This document shows, one piece after another, positions 51,806 through 59,699 of a stretch of 64,000 nucleotides of DNA. Under the pieces are notes generated by a model. The model made no database searches, was not told the origin of the DNA, and saw only the letters and a program-made list of their open reading frames with translations. The number at the start of each line of letters is the position of its first letter. The first letter of the stretch is position 1. Origin of the DNA: Bacteroidales bacterium (lineage in GTDB: Bacteria > Bacteroidota > Bacteroidia > Bacteroidales > F082); contig JAEEJS010000055.1 of the NCBI GenBank assembly GCA_016282015.1, positions 62,001-126,000 of the forward strand, given 5' to 3'. The translations under genes were made by a program, and so were the position numbers.

Positions 51806-51834
51806 CAAAGATAGCAAAAATTTCGTCGTTACAA
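51806..51834 (-). promoter_or_regulatory. Promoter of trxA
   Basis: On the reverse strand TTG (51834-51832), 18 bases, then TATCTTTG (51813-51806), a perfect -7 box. Initiation near 51799 gives a leader of about 33 bases. Confidence 0.7.
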
Positions 51835-51845
51835 CTTAATTAATG

Positions 51846-51920
51846 ATTAATTACTATTCAAACGCCAATCTCGAGAAAACTAAAGGTTTTCTAGGCTTGG
51901 CTTATCGCATAGTAATTAAT
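51846..51920. repeat. Long palindromic repeat, copy A
   Basis: 75 bases bounded by perfect 12-bp inverted ends (ATTAATTACTAT and its complement). Inside are nested inverted pairs GCCAA/TTGGC and AGAAAAC/GTTTTCT, so the whole unit folds into one hairpin. A second copy lies 93 bases further on with an almost identical core. The pair separates trxA and dnaE. Confidence 0.85.
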
Positions 51921-51938
51921 CTATAGATAACATTTCGG

Positions 51939-52013
51939 ATTAATCACTATTCAAACGCCAATCTCGAGAAAACTAAAGGTTTTCTAGGCTTGGCTTATCG
52001 AACAGTGATTAAT
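51939..52013. repeat. Long palindromic repeat, copy B
   Basis: 75 bases with the same core as copy A. The ends read ATTAATCACTAT and ACAGTGATTAAT, so one base in the outer stem has changed on both sides relative to copy A (T-A to C-G), preserving pairing, with one further mismatch. It overlaps the dnaE stop codon (52009-52011) and so also forms the 3' end hairpin of the dnaE message. Confidence 0.85.
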
Positions 52014-55000
52014 TTTTCTTGAGTAAGTCGTATTCGATAAAGTCACTATAAGCATTGAGTTTTTTGAAAACCGCCTCGGCATCGATTCTGCCCTTGTCGG
52101 GATGCATGCAGCATTTCCAGTTTTTCTGCTTGTCGACAAGCACTATCATATAAGGCTGGTTGCCCTTGGTTTCCTTAATGATATCGATGATTTCCTTAAC
52201 GTTCTTTGAATCCAGCTTGCTGACATCAATGCTAATCTGAGCTTTGCGGTTAGACTCTGGGAACACTGTGTCCAACAAATGCACTTCGCTGATTCTCAAC
52301 TCGTTCGGACGCTTCTTATCGTCGGGCAGATGCTTGTTGCCGTAAGGCTCCTGAACTGTACCTGTAATATATAAAGGAGTACCTATGACGAACAGGTGCT
52401 TGTAGTTGAACTTCATATAAGTCTCGCCAAAGAGAGCGAAACTGTAGCTTCCGGTCTGATCCTCTATGGTGTATTTTCCGAACTGGTTGCCGGCCTTGCT
52501 CGTAAGCTCTTCTGCCGAAGTGACTATGCCCGCCAAATGGACTGTTACACCTTTCTTATTCTGAATTATATATTTCAGATTCTCAATCTTGGTGTCGACA
52601 AAATACTTGATTGTGTATTCGTAAGCGTCGAGCGGATGAGCGCTGAGGAAGAAGCCTATGGCATCCTTTTCCTCTTCAAGCATCTTGATGTTCGACCAAG
52701 GCTCGCATTGAGGGATCTCCAACTTGAAAGTATCCTCGCCTCCTGCCGCCTCCATCTCGCCGAACAGGTCTATCTGGGCATTGTTCTTGCGCTCTATGCT
52801 GGCGTTGACCTGTTTTATCGACTTCTCGATAAACGTCAGTTTCTCGCCTGGAGCTATATAAAAATATGTGGCGCGGTGCAGCTCGTTGAAGTCACTGAAA
52901 GCGCCAGCTCTGGCCAGCTGTTCCAGCACCTTGCGGTTGAGGTTCCTCGCTCCCACCCTTGCCATGAAGTCGGCAAAACTGGTATAGCGTCCGTTAGCCT
53001 CACGTTCCTCTTTTATCGCGTCGGCTATCTCGCCTATGCCTTTGATTCCGCCAAAACCATAGTAAATATTACCATTCTCATCAACAGTAAACTTATATTC
53101 CGACTTATTGACATTAGGCGGCAACACGTTGATTTTCATTCTCTTGCACTCATCAAGCATAAACACCACCTCTTCGGCGTCGCGAATGCTTGAGTTGAGC
53201 ACAGCAGCCATAAATTCTGCCGGGTAATGGGCCTTCAGGTATGCAGTCTGATATGCAATCCAGGAATAACAGGTGGCATGCGACTTGTTGAAAGCGTACG
53301 AAGCGAACTTCTCCCAGTCGTTCCAAATCTTCTCAAGTGTCTTCTCGTCATGACCGAGCTCCTGACCCTGTTTCATAAACTTGTCCTTGAGCTCCATCAT
53401 CTTGGCTATCTGCTTCTTACCCATTGCCTTACGCAGGGTGTCCGACTCGCCACGGGTGAAGTTGGCCAGCTGTCTCGACAAAAGCATCACCTGCTCCTGA
53501 TAGACTGTCACGCCATAAGTGTCCTTCAGATATTTCTCCATTTCCGGGAAGTCGTATTCTATAGGCTCCCTGCCCTGTTTACGGGCGATGAACTTCGGAA
53601 TATAATCCATAGGACCCGGACGGTAGAGGGCGTTCATTGCGATAAGGTCCTCAAACACCGTCGGCTGCAGCTCGCGCAGATATTTCTGCATGCCGGCCGA
53701 TTCAAACTGGAAGGTGCCAATGGTGTTACCAGAGCTGAACAGTTCGAAAGTCTGCTTGTCGTCAATCGGGATATGGTCTATGTCGAGATCTATGCCATGA
53801 GTTTTCTTGATATTGGCCAAAGCGTCCTTGATTTGCGTCAAGGTCTTCAAACCCAGGAAGTCCATCTTGATGAGGCCCACGGTTTCAACGACATGTCCGT
53901 CGTATTGAGTAACAAGCACATCCTCGCCTGTATCCTTATCTTTAATGGTACAAACCGGAGCAAATTTTGTCAGATCGTCAGCGCCTATGATGACGCCGCA
54001 GGCATGTATGCCTACCTGACGGTTGGTATCCTCTAGCTCGCTGGCATACGTCAGCATGGACGACACATTCTCGTCCTCGCCATTGAGCATGTTCTTTAGC
54101 TCCGGAACGTATTTGTAGCAGTTTTTGAGGTTAACCTTAGGCGACTTGCCCTTCTCATCCTTGATATTGTCAGGGAAACTGCGGTCTGGGATGAAACTCT
54201 TGATAGTCGCCACCTCGGGCAACGGTATCTTCTGAACACGGCTCACGTCCTGTATGGCCGACTTGGCAGCCATGGTACCGTAAGTGATGATATGCGCCAC
54301 CTTCTCCTTACCGTATTTCTGAGTGATCCAGTCGAGCACCTTGCCACGTCCGTCATCGTCGAAGTCGACGTCTATATCAGGCAGAGAGATACGGTCTGGG
54401 TTAAGGAAACGCTCAAACAGCAAGTCGTATTTCAAAGGATCTACATCGGTGATTTTCAAGCAGTAGGCCACCACAGATCCTGCCGCCGAACCACGTCCAG
54501 GGCCGACAGAAACGCCAAGTTCTTCACGAGCGCCACGTATATAATCAGCCACAATCAAGAAGTAACCGGGGAATCCCATCGACTTCATGGTATGCAGCTC
54601 AAAGTTGATGCGTTCCTTCTGCTCTTCGGTGAGATTCTCGCCGTAGCGCATTTTGGCGCCTTCCCAAGCCAGTTTTGCCAGGTAATCAGCCTCAAGCTTG
54701 ATGCGGTACAGTTTCTCGTAGCCGCCCATTTTCTTGATCTTCTTCTCTGCCGCCTCCTGACTCATCACCACCTCGCCACGTTCGTTGCGGGTAAACTCGT
54801 TGAACAGGTCTTCCTCGGTGAATTTCTGCTTGTATTCCTCCACAGTTCCGAACTCCTTCGGAATGTCGAACTCCGGCATTATCGGGTCGGAGTTGATGGA
54901 ATACGTCTCAACCTTTTCGGCGATTTCCATAGTGTTGGCAAGAGCTTCCGGCACATCGGAGAAAATCTTGTACATCTCCTCAGGTGTCTTGAGCCACTCC

Positions 55001-56631
55001 TGCTTGGTGTAATGCATTCGTGTCGGGTCGTCAAGGTCCTTGCCTGTGCTCAAGCAAATCAGGCGGTCGTGGGCCTCACCGTGTTCCTCTTCCACAAAAT
55101 GTGCGTCGTTGGTGCAGATGACCTTGGTATTGGTCTTCTTTGCCAACTCCATAATCACCTTGTTGACTTCCACCTGACGGGCGTAAACCTCTTGGTCGCC
55201 TCCAGGTTTGTCAGTCTTATGTCGTTGAATCTCAAGATAATAATCGTCACCAAACAAAGATTTGAACCACATTATCGTCTCTTCCGCACCTTTGAGGTCG
55301 CCGTTCATTATCTTTTGAGGCACCTCGCCACCCAGGCAGGCCGAACTCGCGATTATTCCCTCGTGATATTTCTCCAAAAGCGAATGGTCAATACGGGGAT
55401 TGTAGTAGAAACCGTCAGTGTATGCTATTGATGCCAGCTTACAAAGATTTTTGTAGCCAGTCTTGTTTTTGGCCAATAGAATAAGGTGCCAACCACGGTC
55501 GGTACGGCCATCACGTTTGGCTATATTCACCGGAGCGCAGTAAGCCTCAGTACCGAAAATAGGCTTGAAAAACTGACCTTTCAGCTTCTCAATCTCCTGA
55601 TTGGCAGCGGCTTTCTCCTCTTCTGTCGAGTCTTCTTTCTTCAGAATGGCCTCCTGCTCCTTAATCTTATCTTTGACTTTGCCGTTAACCTTGTCGGAAT
55701 AATCAGCCAATTCCTTGATACCGAACATATTGCCATGATCCGTGAGAGCCATGGCATACATTTTATACTTCAGACATTTGTCAACCAAGTCCGGAATCTT
55801 CGACATTCCGTCAAGGATTGAAAAATGCGAGTGCACATGAAGATGGGTAAACTGCACTGTCTCAGGGTCGGCTGGAGCTTCAGCTTTCTGGGCTTCAGCT
55901 TTCGTGGCTTTAACAGCCTTCTCCTCCTTTGGCTCTTCAGCTTTAACCTCCTCGAAGTTCGGCTTTATCTCAATTCCGGCAGCTTTCATCACATCAGGAT
56001 TCGCCTCACGGAACTTTTGGAAGAACTCCTCTCCTTCAGGGATGTCATTGTTATCAAGCACGCCGCGACGTACACATTCCAAAAACACACGGGCCGTAGC
56101 CTCAACGTCGGCCGAGGCGTTGTGTGCCGAGCTGAAATCCTCTCCGAACAACAGTTTGTGGAAGTCTATGAGTTTGGGAAGCTTGAAACGTCCGTGACCG
56201 CCACCCGGGAACTGGCAGAACTCAGCTGTCTTCTCGGTGCAGGTGTCCACCACCTTCCAATCCGGCAACGGGTTTTCGCCACGGTCGCGCAAGAACTCGC
56301 ATCCAACTATGCTCAAGTCGAAATTGATGTTATGTCCGACCAGATATTTGGCTTTCTTGGCAGCCTCCAGGAACATATTCAACACCTCGGTTAGCGGTTC
56401 GCCGTGCTCGAGGGCATACTCCGTCGAAATACCGTGCACCATCTTGGCATTGATAGGAATTTCAAAGCCTTCGGGACGCACTATATGGTTCTGAGCTTCG
56501 ACAAAGTTACCGAGCTCGTCGTGCAACTGCCATGCAATCTGGACCATACGCGGCCAATTGTCGAAGTTGGTCAGCGGGGCGTTTTTAAGCAGTGGCAGTC
56601 CGGTGGTCTCGGTGTCGAATATCAAGAACAT
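52009..56631 (-). CDS. dnaE: DNA polymerase III alpha subunit with fused N-terminal exonuclease
   Basis: A 1540-residue replicative polymerase. Residues 1-200 are a DEDDh proofreading exonuclease (FDTETTG with Asp6 and Glu8; VGHNINFD; HNASADVEA). A charged Lys/Glu/Ala linker (about 225-265) precedes the PHP domain (FTHLHVHSHFSILDGMSK). The polymerase core follows with VGPGRGSAAGSVVAYCL and the catalytic LPDIDVDFDDDGR, then the C-terminal OB fold (VHLAGIVTSAEELTSK). Usual DnaE is about 1150-1270 residues with a separate epsilon, so the extra 270 residues carry the proofreader in cis. It is not PolC, whose exonuclease is inside PHP. Confidence 0.93.
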   Translation of the reverse strand: MFLIFDTETTGLPLLKNAPLTNFDNWPRMVQIAWQLHDELGNFVEAQNHIVRPEGFEIPINAKMVHGISTEYALEHGEPLTEVLNMFLEAAKKAKYLVGHNINFDLSIVGCEFLRDRGENPLPDWKVVDTCTEKTAEFCQFPGGGHGRFKLPKLIDFHKLLFGEDFSSAHNASADVEATARVFLECVRRGVLDNNDIPEGEEFFQKFREANPDVMKAAGIEIKPNFEEVKAEEPKEEKAVKATKAEAQKAEAPADPETVQFTHLHVHSHFSILDGMSKIPDLVDKCLKYKMYAMALTDHGNMFGIKELADYSDKVNGKVKDKIKEQEAILKKEDSTEEEKAAANQEIEKLKGQFFKPIFGTEAYCAPVNIAKRDGRTDRGWHLILLAKNKTGYKNLCKLASIAYTDGFYYNPRIDHSLLEKYHEGIIASSACLGGEVPQKIMNGDLKGAEETIMWFKSLFGDDYYLEIQRHKTDKPGGDQEVYARQVEVNKVIMELAKKTNTKVICTNDAHFVEEEHGEAHDRLICLSTGKDLDDPTRMHYTKQEWLKTPEEMYKIFSDVPEALANTMEIAEKVETYSINSDPIMPEFDIPKEFGTVEEYKQKFTEEDLFNEFTRNERGEVVMSQEAAEKKIKKMGGYEKLYRIKLEADYLAKLAWEGAKMRYGENLTEEQKERINFELHTMKSMGFPGYFLIVADYIRGAREELGVSVGPGRGSAAGSVVAYCLKITDVDPLKYDLLFERFLNPDRISLPDIDVDFDDDGRGKVLDWITQKYGKEKVAHIITYGTMAAKSAIQDVSRVQKIPLPEVATIKSFIPDRSFPDNIKDEKGKSPKVNLKNCYKYVPELKNMLNGEDENVSSMLTYASELEDTNRQVGIHACGVIIGADDLTKFAPVCTIKDKDTGEDVLVTQYDGHVVETVGLIKMDFLGLKTLTQIKDALANIKKTHGIDLDIDHIPIDDKQTFELFSSGNTIGTFQFESAGMQKYLRELQPTVFEDLIAMNALYRPGPMDYIPKFIARKQGREPIEYDFPEMEKYLKDTYGVTVYQEQVMLLSRQLANFTRGESDTLRKAMGKKQIAKMMELKDKFMKQGQELGHDEKTLEKIWNDWEKFASYAFNKSHATCYSWIAYQTAYLKAHYPAEFMAAVLNSSIRDAEEVVFMLDECKRMKINVLPPNVNKSEYKFTVDENGNIYYGFGGIKGIGEIADAIKEEREANGRYTSFADFMARVGARNLNRKVLEQLARAGAFSDFNELHRATYFYIAPGEKLTFIEKSIKQVNASIERKNNAQIDLFGEMEAAGGEDTFKLEIPQCEPWSNIKMLEEEKDAIGFFLSAHPLDAYEYTIKYFVDTKIENLKYIIQNKKGVTVHLAGIVTSAEELTSKAGNQFGKYTIEDQTGSYSFALFGETYMKFNYKHLFVIGTPLYITGTVQEPYGNKHLPDDKKRPNELRISEVHLLDTVFPESNRKAQISIDVSKLDSKNVKEIIDIIKETKGNQPYMIVLVDKQKNWKCCMHPDKGRIDAEAVFKKLNAYSDFIEYDLLKKN

Positions 56632-56640
56632 ACTTTTTGT

Positions 56641-56680
56641 CTTTAGCCATTAGCTAATAGCCATTAGCCATTAGCTGTCA
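56641..56680. repeat. Short tandem TAGCCAT-type repeat
   Basis: The leader side of dnaE carries repeated TTAGCCATTAGC units with an imperfect inverted arrangement. The 250 bases between this and rpsP are AT-rich without a gene. Such low-complexity intergenic tracts recur in the window (57510-57660 and 60945-60965). Confidence 0.6.
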
Positions 56681-56860
56681 TGGATTAATTTATTTAAAAT
56701 TGATTGAAAATCAAGGCTCGTTTTGCCAAGAAATCGAATCTCAAAGATAAGGAGTTTTTTGGAAAAATTGTCATTGATTTTGAAAATTTTTAAATGATTT
56801 GAGAATCAAAGATTTATATAAATATTTTTACCAAAATGTTTTTGATGTTGAAATTTTTTG

Positions 56861-56892
56861 TACTTTTGCACCCGCAAACCTCGGGTAGGTTT
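56861..56892 (+). promoter_or_regulatory. rpsP promoter and leader stem-loop
   Basis: A perfect -7 box TACTTTTG (56861-56868) without a well-placed TTG is followed at the predicted start by a 6-bp hairpin AAACCT-cgggt-AGGTTT (56876-56892). A stem at the very 5' end could protect the ribosomal-protein message or be a feedback site. Confidence 0.5.
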
Positions 56893-56930
56893 AAGTTAAA
56901 TTATTATAAATCAATTAAAAAAGTACTTTT

Positions 56931-57509
56931 ATGCCAGCAAAAATCAGATTACAGAGACATGGTAAAAAGGGTCAGCCTTTCTATCACATTGTAATTGCAG
57001 ACGGTCGTGCACCTCGTGATGGTAGATTTATTGAAAAAATCGGAACTTACAATCCTGTAACAGTTCCTGCTGAGATCAACCTTAACTTCGACAAGGCTCT
57101 TGAATGGGTCAACAAGGGTGCTCAGCCAACCGACACAGTTCGTTCAATCCTTTCAAAGAAGGGTGTCATGCTCAAGAAGCACCTCATGATCGGTGTTCAG
57201 AAGGGCGCTATGACAGCTGAACAGGCTGAGGTCAAATTCCAGACATGGATGAAAGAAAAAGAAGCCAAGTTAGCTAGCGAAATCAAGGCTAAAGCCGACA
57301 AGAACAGAGCTGAAAACAAGGCTAGAATCGAAGCTGAAAGCAAGATCAACGCAGCTCGCGCTGAAGAGATCGCCAAGAAGAAAGCTGAACTCGCAGCTCA
57401 GGCAGCAGCCGCAGCAGCAGAGGCAGCAGCTGAGAATGCTGAAAACGCAGAGGAAGCCCCAGCAGAAGAGGCTCCAGCAGCTGAAGAAGCCCCAGCAACA
57501 GAAGCTTAA
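56931..57509 (+). CDS. rpsP: 30S ribosomal protein S16 with long Ala/Glu-rich tail
   Basis: A 192-residue protein. Residues 1-85 are the S16 fold ([41 protein letters not shown] is the conserved start). The rest is an extension: a charged helical stretch ([21 protein letters not shown]) and then a low-complexity Ala/Glu tail. A tail of this kind is usual in Bacteroidota S16, where E. coli S16 has only 82 residues. S16 stabilises 16S folding in the 30S body. The gene stands alone between its promoter and a strong terminator. Confidence 0.95.
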   Translation: MPAKIRLQRHGKKGQPFYHIVIADGRAPRDGRFIEKIGTYNPVTVPAEINLNFDKALEWVNKGAQPTDTVRSILSKKGVMLKKHLMIGVQKGAMTAEQAEVKFQTWMKEKEAKLASEIKAKADKNRAENKARIEAESKINAARAEEIAKKKAELAAQAAAAAAEAAAENAENAEEAPAEEAPAAEEAPATEA

Positions 57510-57660
57510 TTAGTCTTTAGTCTCTAGTCGTTAGACTTTAGGCTATAGTCGTTAACAACAAAAAAGCACCGTGAGAGCGGTGCTTTTTTAGTTTAGAGTT
57601 GAGAGTGTAGAGTTTAGAGTAGTTGGAAAGTTGAAAGTTAGAAAGTTGTTTCCGTGAATT
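57510..57660. repeat. Low-complexity intergenic tract of TTTAGAGT/TAGTC-type words
   Basis: On both sides of the rpsP terminator the sequence is built of short related words (TAGTCTTTAGTCTCTAGTC; GTTTAGAGTTGAGAGTGTAGAG; GTTGAAAGTTAGAAAGTTG). It resembles the star-like low-complexity spacers common in Bacteroidota chromosomes and holds no gene. Confidence 0.6.
57560..57589. terminator. rpsP terminator
   Basis: A 12-bp stem (AAAAAAGCACCG and its complement) around the loop TGAGAG, with T runs on both strands. It can also stop the convergent DUF2442 transcript. Confidence 0.92.
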
Positions 57661-58045
57661 GTTTCCCTATTTCATGGATTTTCTCCAAAATCTCTTTTTC
57701 GCGTTCTTTTGACGGTTTTTTGAAACCATTAATATAGTTTCTTAGCAAAGTCGCATTAATTCCTGCAATTTTCGCAAATTCTGTAACATTAATTTCTTTA
57801 TGAATAAGGAAAAACCTTTGAAATGTTGATGGTTCAGCATCTTCATATAGGAAGCTCTCGAAGCTGACATCAACATCGAGATTTCGCCAATGGATACCAT
57901 CGAAACCGAAAGAGAACGCTTTTCTCTTCTCATCTGAGGCATCTTTCAGTTTCTGATACCACAGAAGCGATTGCTTGTACACATTACCATCTTCATCTTC
58001 TCCGACGAGATGCTCATCATCGAACCAGATCTTCGTTATTTTCAT
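57638..58045 (-). CDS. DUF2442-HTH protein, probable antitoxin partner
   Basis: A 135-residue protein from the Met at 58045; 58066 is an alternative start. Residues 1-65 match DUF2442 (KITKIWFDDEHLVGEDEDGNVY, FDGIHWRNLDVDVSFESFL), and residues about 80-125 form a helix-turn-helix (VTEFAKIAGINATLLRNYINGFKKPS). DUF2442 next to DUF4160 is a recurring gene pair predicted to be a toxin-antitoxin system, in which the HTH part would give autoregulation. It overlaps the upstream DUF4160 gene by 29 bases. Confidence 0.75.
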   Translation of the reverse strand: MKITKIWFDDEHLVGEDEDGNVYKQSLLWYQKLKDASDEKRKAFSFGFDGIHWRNLDVDVSFESFLYEDAEPSTFQRFFLIHKEINVTEFAKIAGINATLLRNYINGFKKPSKEREKEILEKIHEIGKQFTETTF

Positions 58046-58286
58046 CTTCGTTACCGAATTTTTCATTCCAGAACTTGACTATCAAGTCTTTGTTTGCATC
58101 TATCACCTCTGTTATTCTCTTCAAATCTCTTGCCTTGATGCAGTGTTGTTCTTTTAAAACAAAATTCTGACCATCCCAATCAAATTTTGCAAAACCGCCG
58201 TTACCTTCAACGTGAACGTGAATTGGTTCGTGTTCTCTTGAATAAAAGAAGAACGAGAACCCATAAAATCTAAAAATTTCAGGCAT
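58017..58286 (-). CDS. DUF4160 protein, putative toxin partner
   Basis: An 89-residue protein read from the Met at 58286, with the DUF4160 pattern at its start (MPEIFRFYGFSFFFYSREHEPIHVHVEGN) and VLKEQHCIKARDLKRITEVID after it. The His-rich strand HEPIHVHV is the best conserved part of the family. The 3' end overlaps the DUF2442-HTH gene, typical of toxin-antitoxin operons. Whether it is truly toxic is not known. Confidence 0.75.
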   Translation of the reverse strand: MPEIFRFYGFSFFFYSREHEPIHVHVEGNGGFAKFDWDGQNFVLKEQHCIKARDLKRITEVIDANKDLIVKFWNEKFGNEDENNEDLVR

Positions 58287-58357
58287 AAATTTCAATTTTA
58301 TAATTCCGATGCAAATATAGGAATTATTTTTGATACCTAAAACTTTTTTTAAAAAAA

Positions 58358-58852
58358 TTATAAAATTTCCCTCGCTATCCAAGCGCAAGCTTCTGCATCT
58401 GCTAAAGCATGATGATGGTTTTCTAAATGATAACCGCAGGCTTCGGCCACAGTATGAAGCTGATGGTTTGGAAGCAGTTTACCGAAATGTTTTCGCGAAG
58501 CGCGGCAAGTGCAAAAGAACTGATAATCAGGGTAATCCATCTGATAACAACGGAAAACAGCTTTCAGGCAGCCCTCGTCAAACGGACTGTTATGCGCAAC
58601 TAGCGGCAAGCCCTCAATGAGAGGCTCTATCTTCTCCCAAACATAAGGAAATACCAAAGCATCCTCGGTATCTCTCTGAGTTAATCCATGTACTTGAGTG
58701 TTCCAATAATTATAGTAATTCGGCTCCGGCTGAATCAGTGAATAAAAGCTGTCAGTGAACACTCCGTCACGAACCACGACGATTCCCACGCTGCAGACAC
58801 TTGTAGGCTCGCAGTTGGCGGTTTCGAAATCTATCGCAGCGAAGTTTAACAT
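58358..58852 (-). CDS. 3'-5' exonuclease, DnaQ-like (DEDDh)
   Basis: A 164-residue protein of the DEDDh family. Exo I is FAAIDFETAN, Exo II is LVAHNSPFDEGCL, and Exo III is HHALADAEACAWI. The size and the missing extra domains match the stand-alone 3'-5' exonucleases of Bacteroidota rather than a polymerase epsilon subunit, and proofreading is already fused to dnaE 2 kb away. It could act in RNA or DNA repair. It ends 72 bases from the DUF4160 gene on the same strand. Confidence 0.9.
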   Translation of the reverse strand: MLNFAAIDFETANCEPTSVCSVGIVVVRDGVFTDSFYSLIQPEPNYYNYWNTQVHGLTQRDTEDALVFPYVWEKIEPLIEGLPLVAHNSPFDEGCLKAVFRCYQMDYPDYQFFCTCRASRKHFGKLLPNHQLHTVAEACGYHLENHHHALADAEACAWIAREIL

Positions 58853-58901
58853 TATTTTTGCGCAAAAATAGCAAATAAATCTCTCACTTATAAATAGAAT
58901 A

Positions 58902-59484
58902 TCAGTTCTTCTGATTTATCAGATTCACCACCACTTTCACCATAACATCCTTTTCCTCTGGTTTGCTTTCTGCAATCATGAGAGTTAGCGCTACAAGAGT
59001 GTTATCGGCAAGACGCTTTGAGCCGTCTTCGCGATAAAGAATGCCATTGTTGTTGAGGAACCAAAGAAATGCGACCAACCATCTGAACAAGTTGACGCAA
59101 TTCGGCAATTTGTTTGCTATGTAATCGCTGATTGACAGCATATCCTTTCAATAAATAATCTTTTATGACATTTCTAGCCCAAATACGGAAAGCTGTGCCG
59201 CTTTTGCTCTTTACTCTGTAGCCAACAGATATTATCACATCAAGGTTATATATAGGAACAGGCTTTTTCACACCATTAACGTGTATTTTTTGCACGTTAT
59301 TATCCCTCTCCAATTCTCCTTCTTTAAAAACATTAATTACATGACGTCTAATATTTGACTCTTCTCGGTCAAAAAGCAAAGACATTTGTGCAGTTGTCAA
59401 CCATACAGTCTCTTTCTCCAAGCGAACATCAATCTGTGTTTGCCCGTCTTCAGTCTGATAAATAACAATCTTATCTTCTTTCAT
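58902..59484 (-). pseudogene. rhuM: rhuM remnant with internal deletion and frame break
   Basis: The first 145 or so residues (start 59484) are a good RhuM N-terminus (VRLEKETVWLTTAQMSLLFDREESNIRRHV, TAFRIWARNVIKDYLLKGYAVNQRL). At LRQLVQMVGRI the sequence jumps straight to what should be the C-terminus, in another frame: AFLWFLNNNGILYREDGSKRLADNTLVALTLMIAES. In intact RhuM about 130-170 residues lie between, including the Fic core (HxFxDGNKR). The deletion removed that core and shifted the frame, so the protein is not functional. It neighbours an intact fic gene. Confidence 0.8.
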
Positions 59485-59563
59485 AAATTTAAATTTTTAG
59501 TGTTAGAAAACATGGTGCAAATATACAACATTTTTTCCAAAATGTCTAGAGATTTCATAAAAA

Positions 59564-59594
59564 AAACATCCACAGTTTTAAACCATGGATGTTT
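59564..59594. terminator. Hairpin behind fic (repeat copy 1)
   Basis: AAACATCCA ... TGGATGTTT, a 9-bp stem with A and T runs outside. It lies downstream of the reverse-strand fic gene and upstream of the rhuM remnant. The same CATCCACAG...CCATGGATG hairpin recurs behind clpB. Confidence 0.8.
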
Positions 59595-59600
59595 AATGTT

Positions 59601-59680
59601 TGAGATTTATTAACCTGCGGTTAATGCTTTCGCTTCGCTCAGGTCTCCGCTACGCCTAACGGCTTCGGTCGAAATGACGG
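59601..59680. repeat. Bacteroidota intergenic element, GTCATTTCGACCGAAGC type
   Basis: Read on the reverse strand, this starts GTCATTTCGACCGAAGC, continues with GCGTAGCGGAGACCTGAGCG and ends near AATAAATCTC. It contains TAACC-TGC-GGTTA as an inner hairpin. The opening and the ATCTC end match the dispersed palindromic element family I know from many Bacteroidota intergenic regions. It carries no coding frame. Confidence 0.6.
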
Positions 59681-59699
59681 GAGTGATTGTATAACTTCT

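Noticed and set aside
51846..52013. Direct repeats as a CRISPR-like array
   Set aside because: Only two units, each a long palindrome, with no spacer series and no cas genes.
53227..55431. Long + strand frames inside dnaE
   Set aside because: They are antisense to a complete polymerase with all motifs and have no start or promoter signals.
57510..57660. Repeated short words near rpsP as CRISPR or phase-variation tract
   Set aside because: The words are degenerate and not in register; they look like ordinary low-complexity spacers.
58902..59141. Independent 79-residue gene
   Set aside because: Its residues match the C-terminal end of RhuM, so it is the tail of a broken gene, with no start signal of its own.
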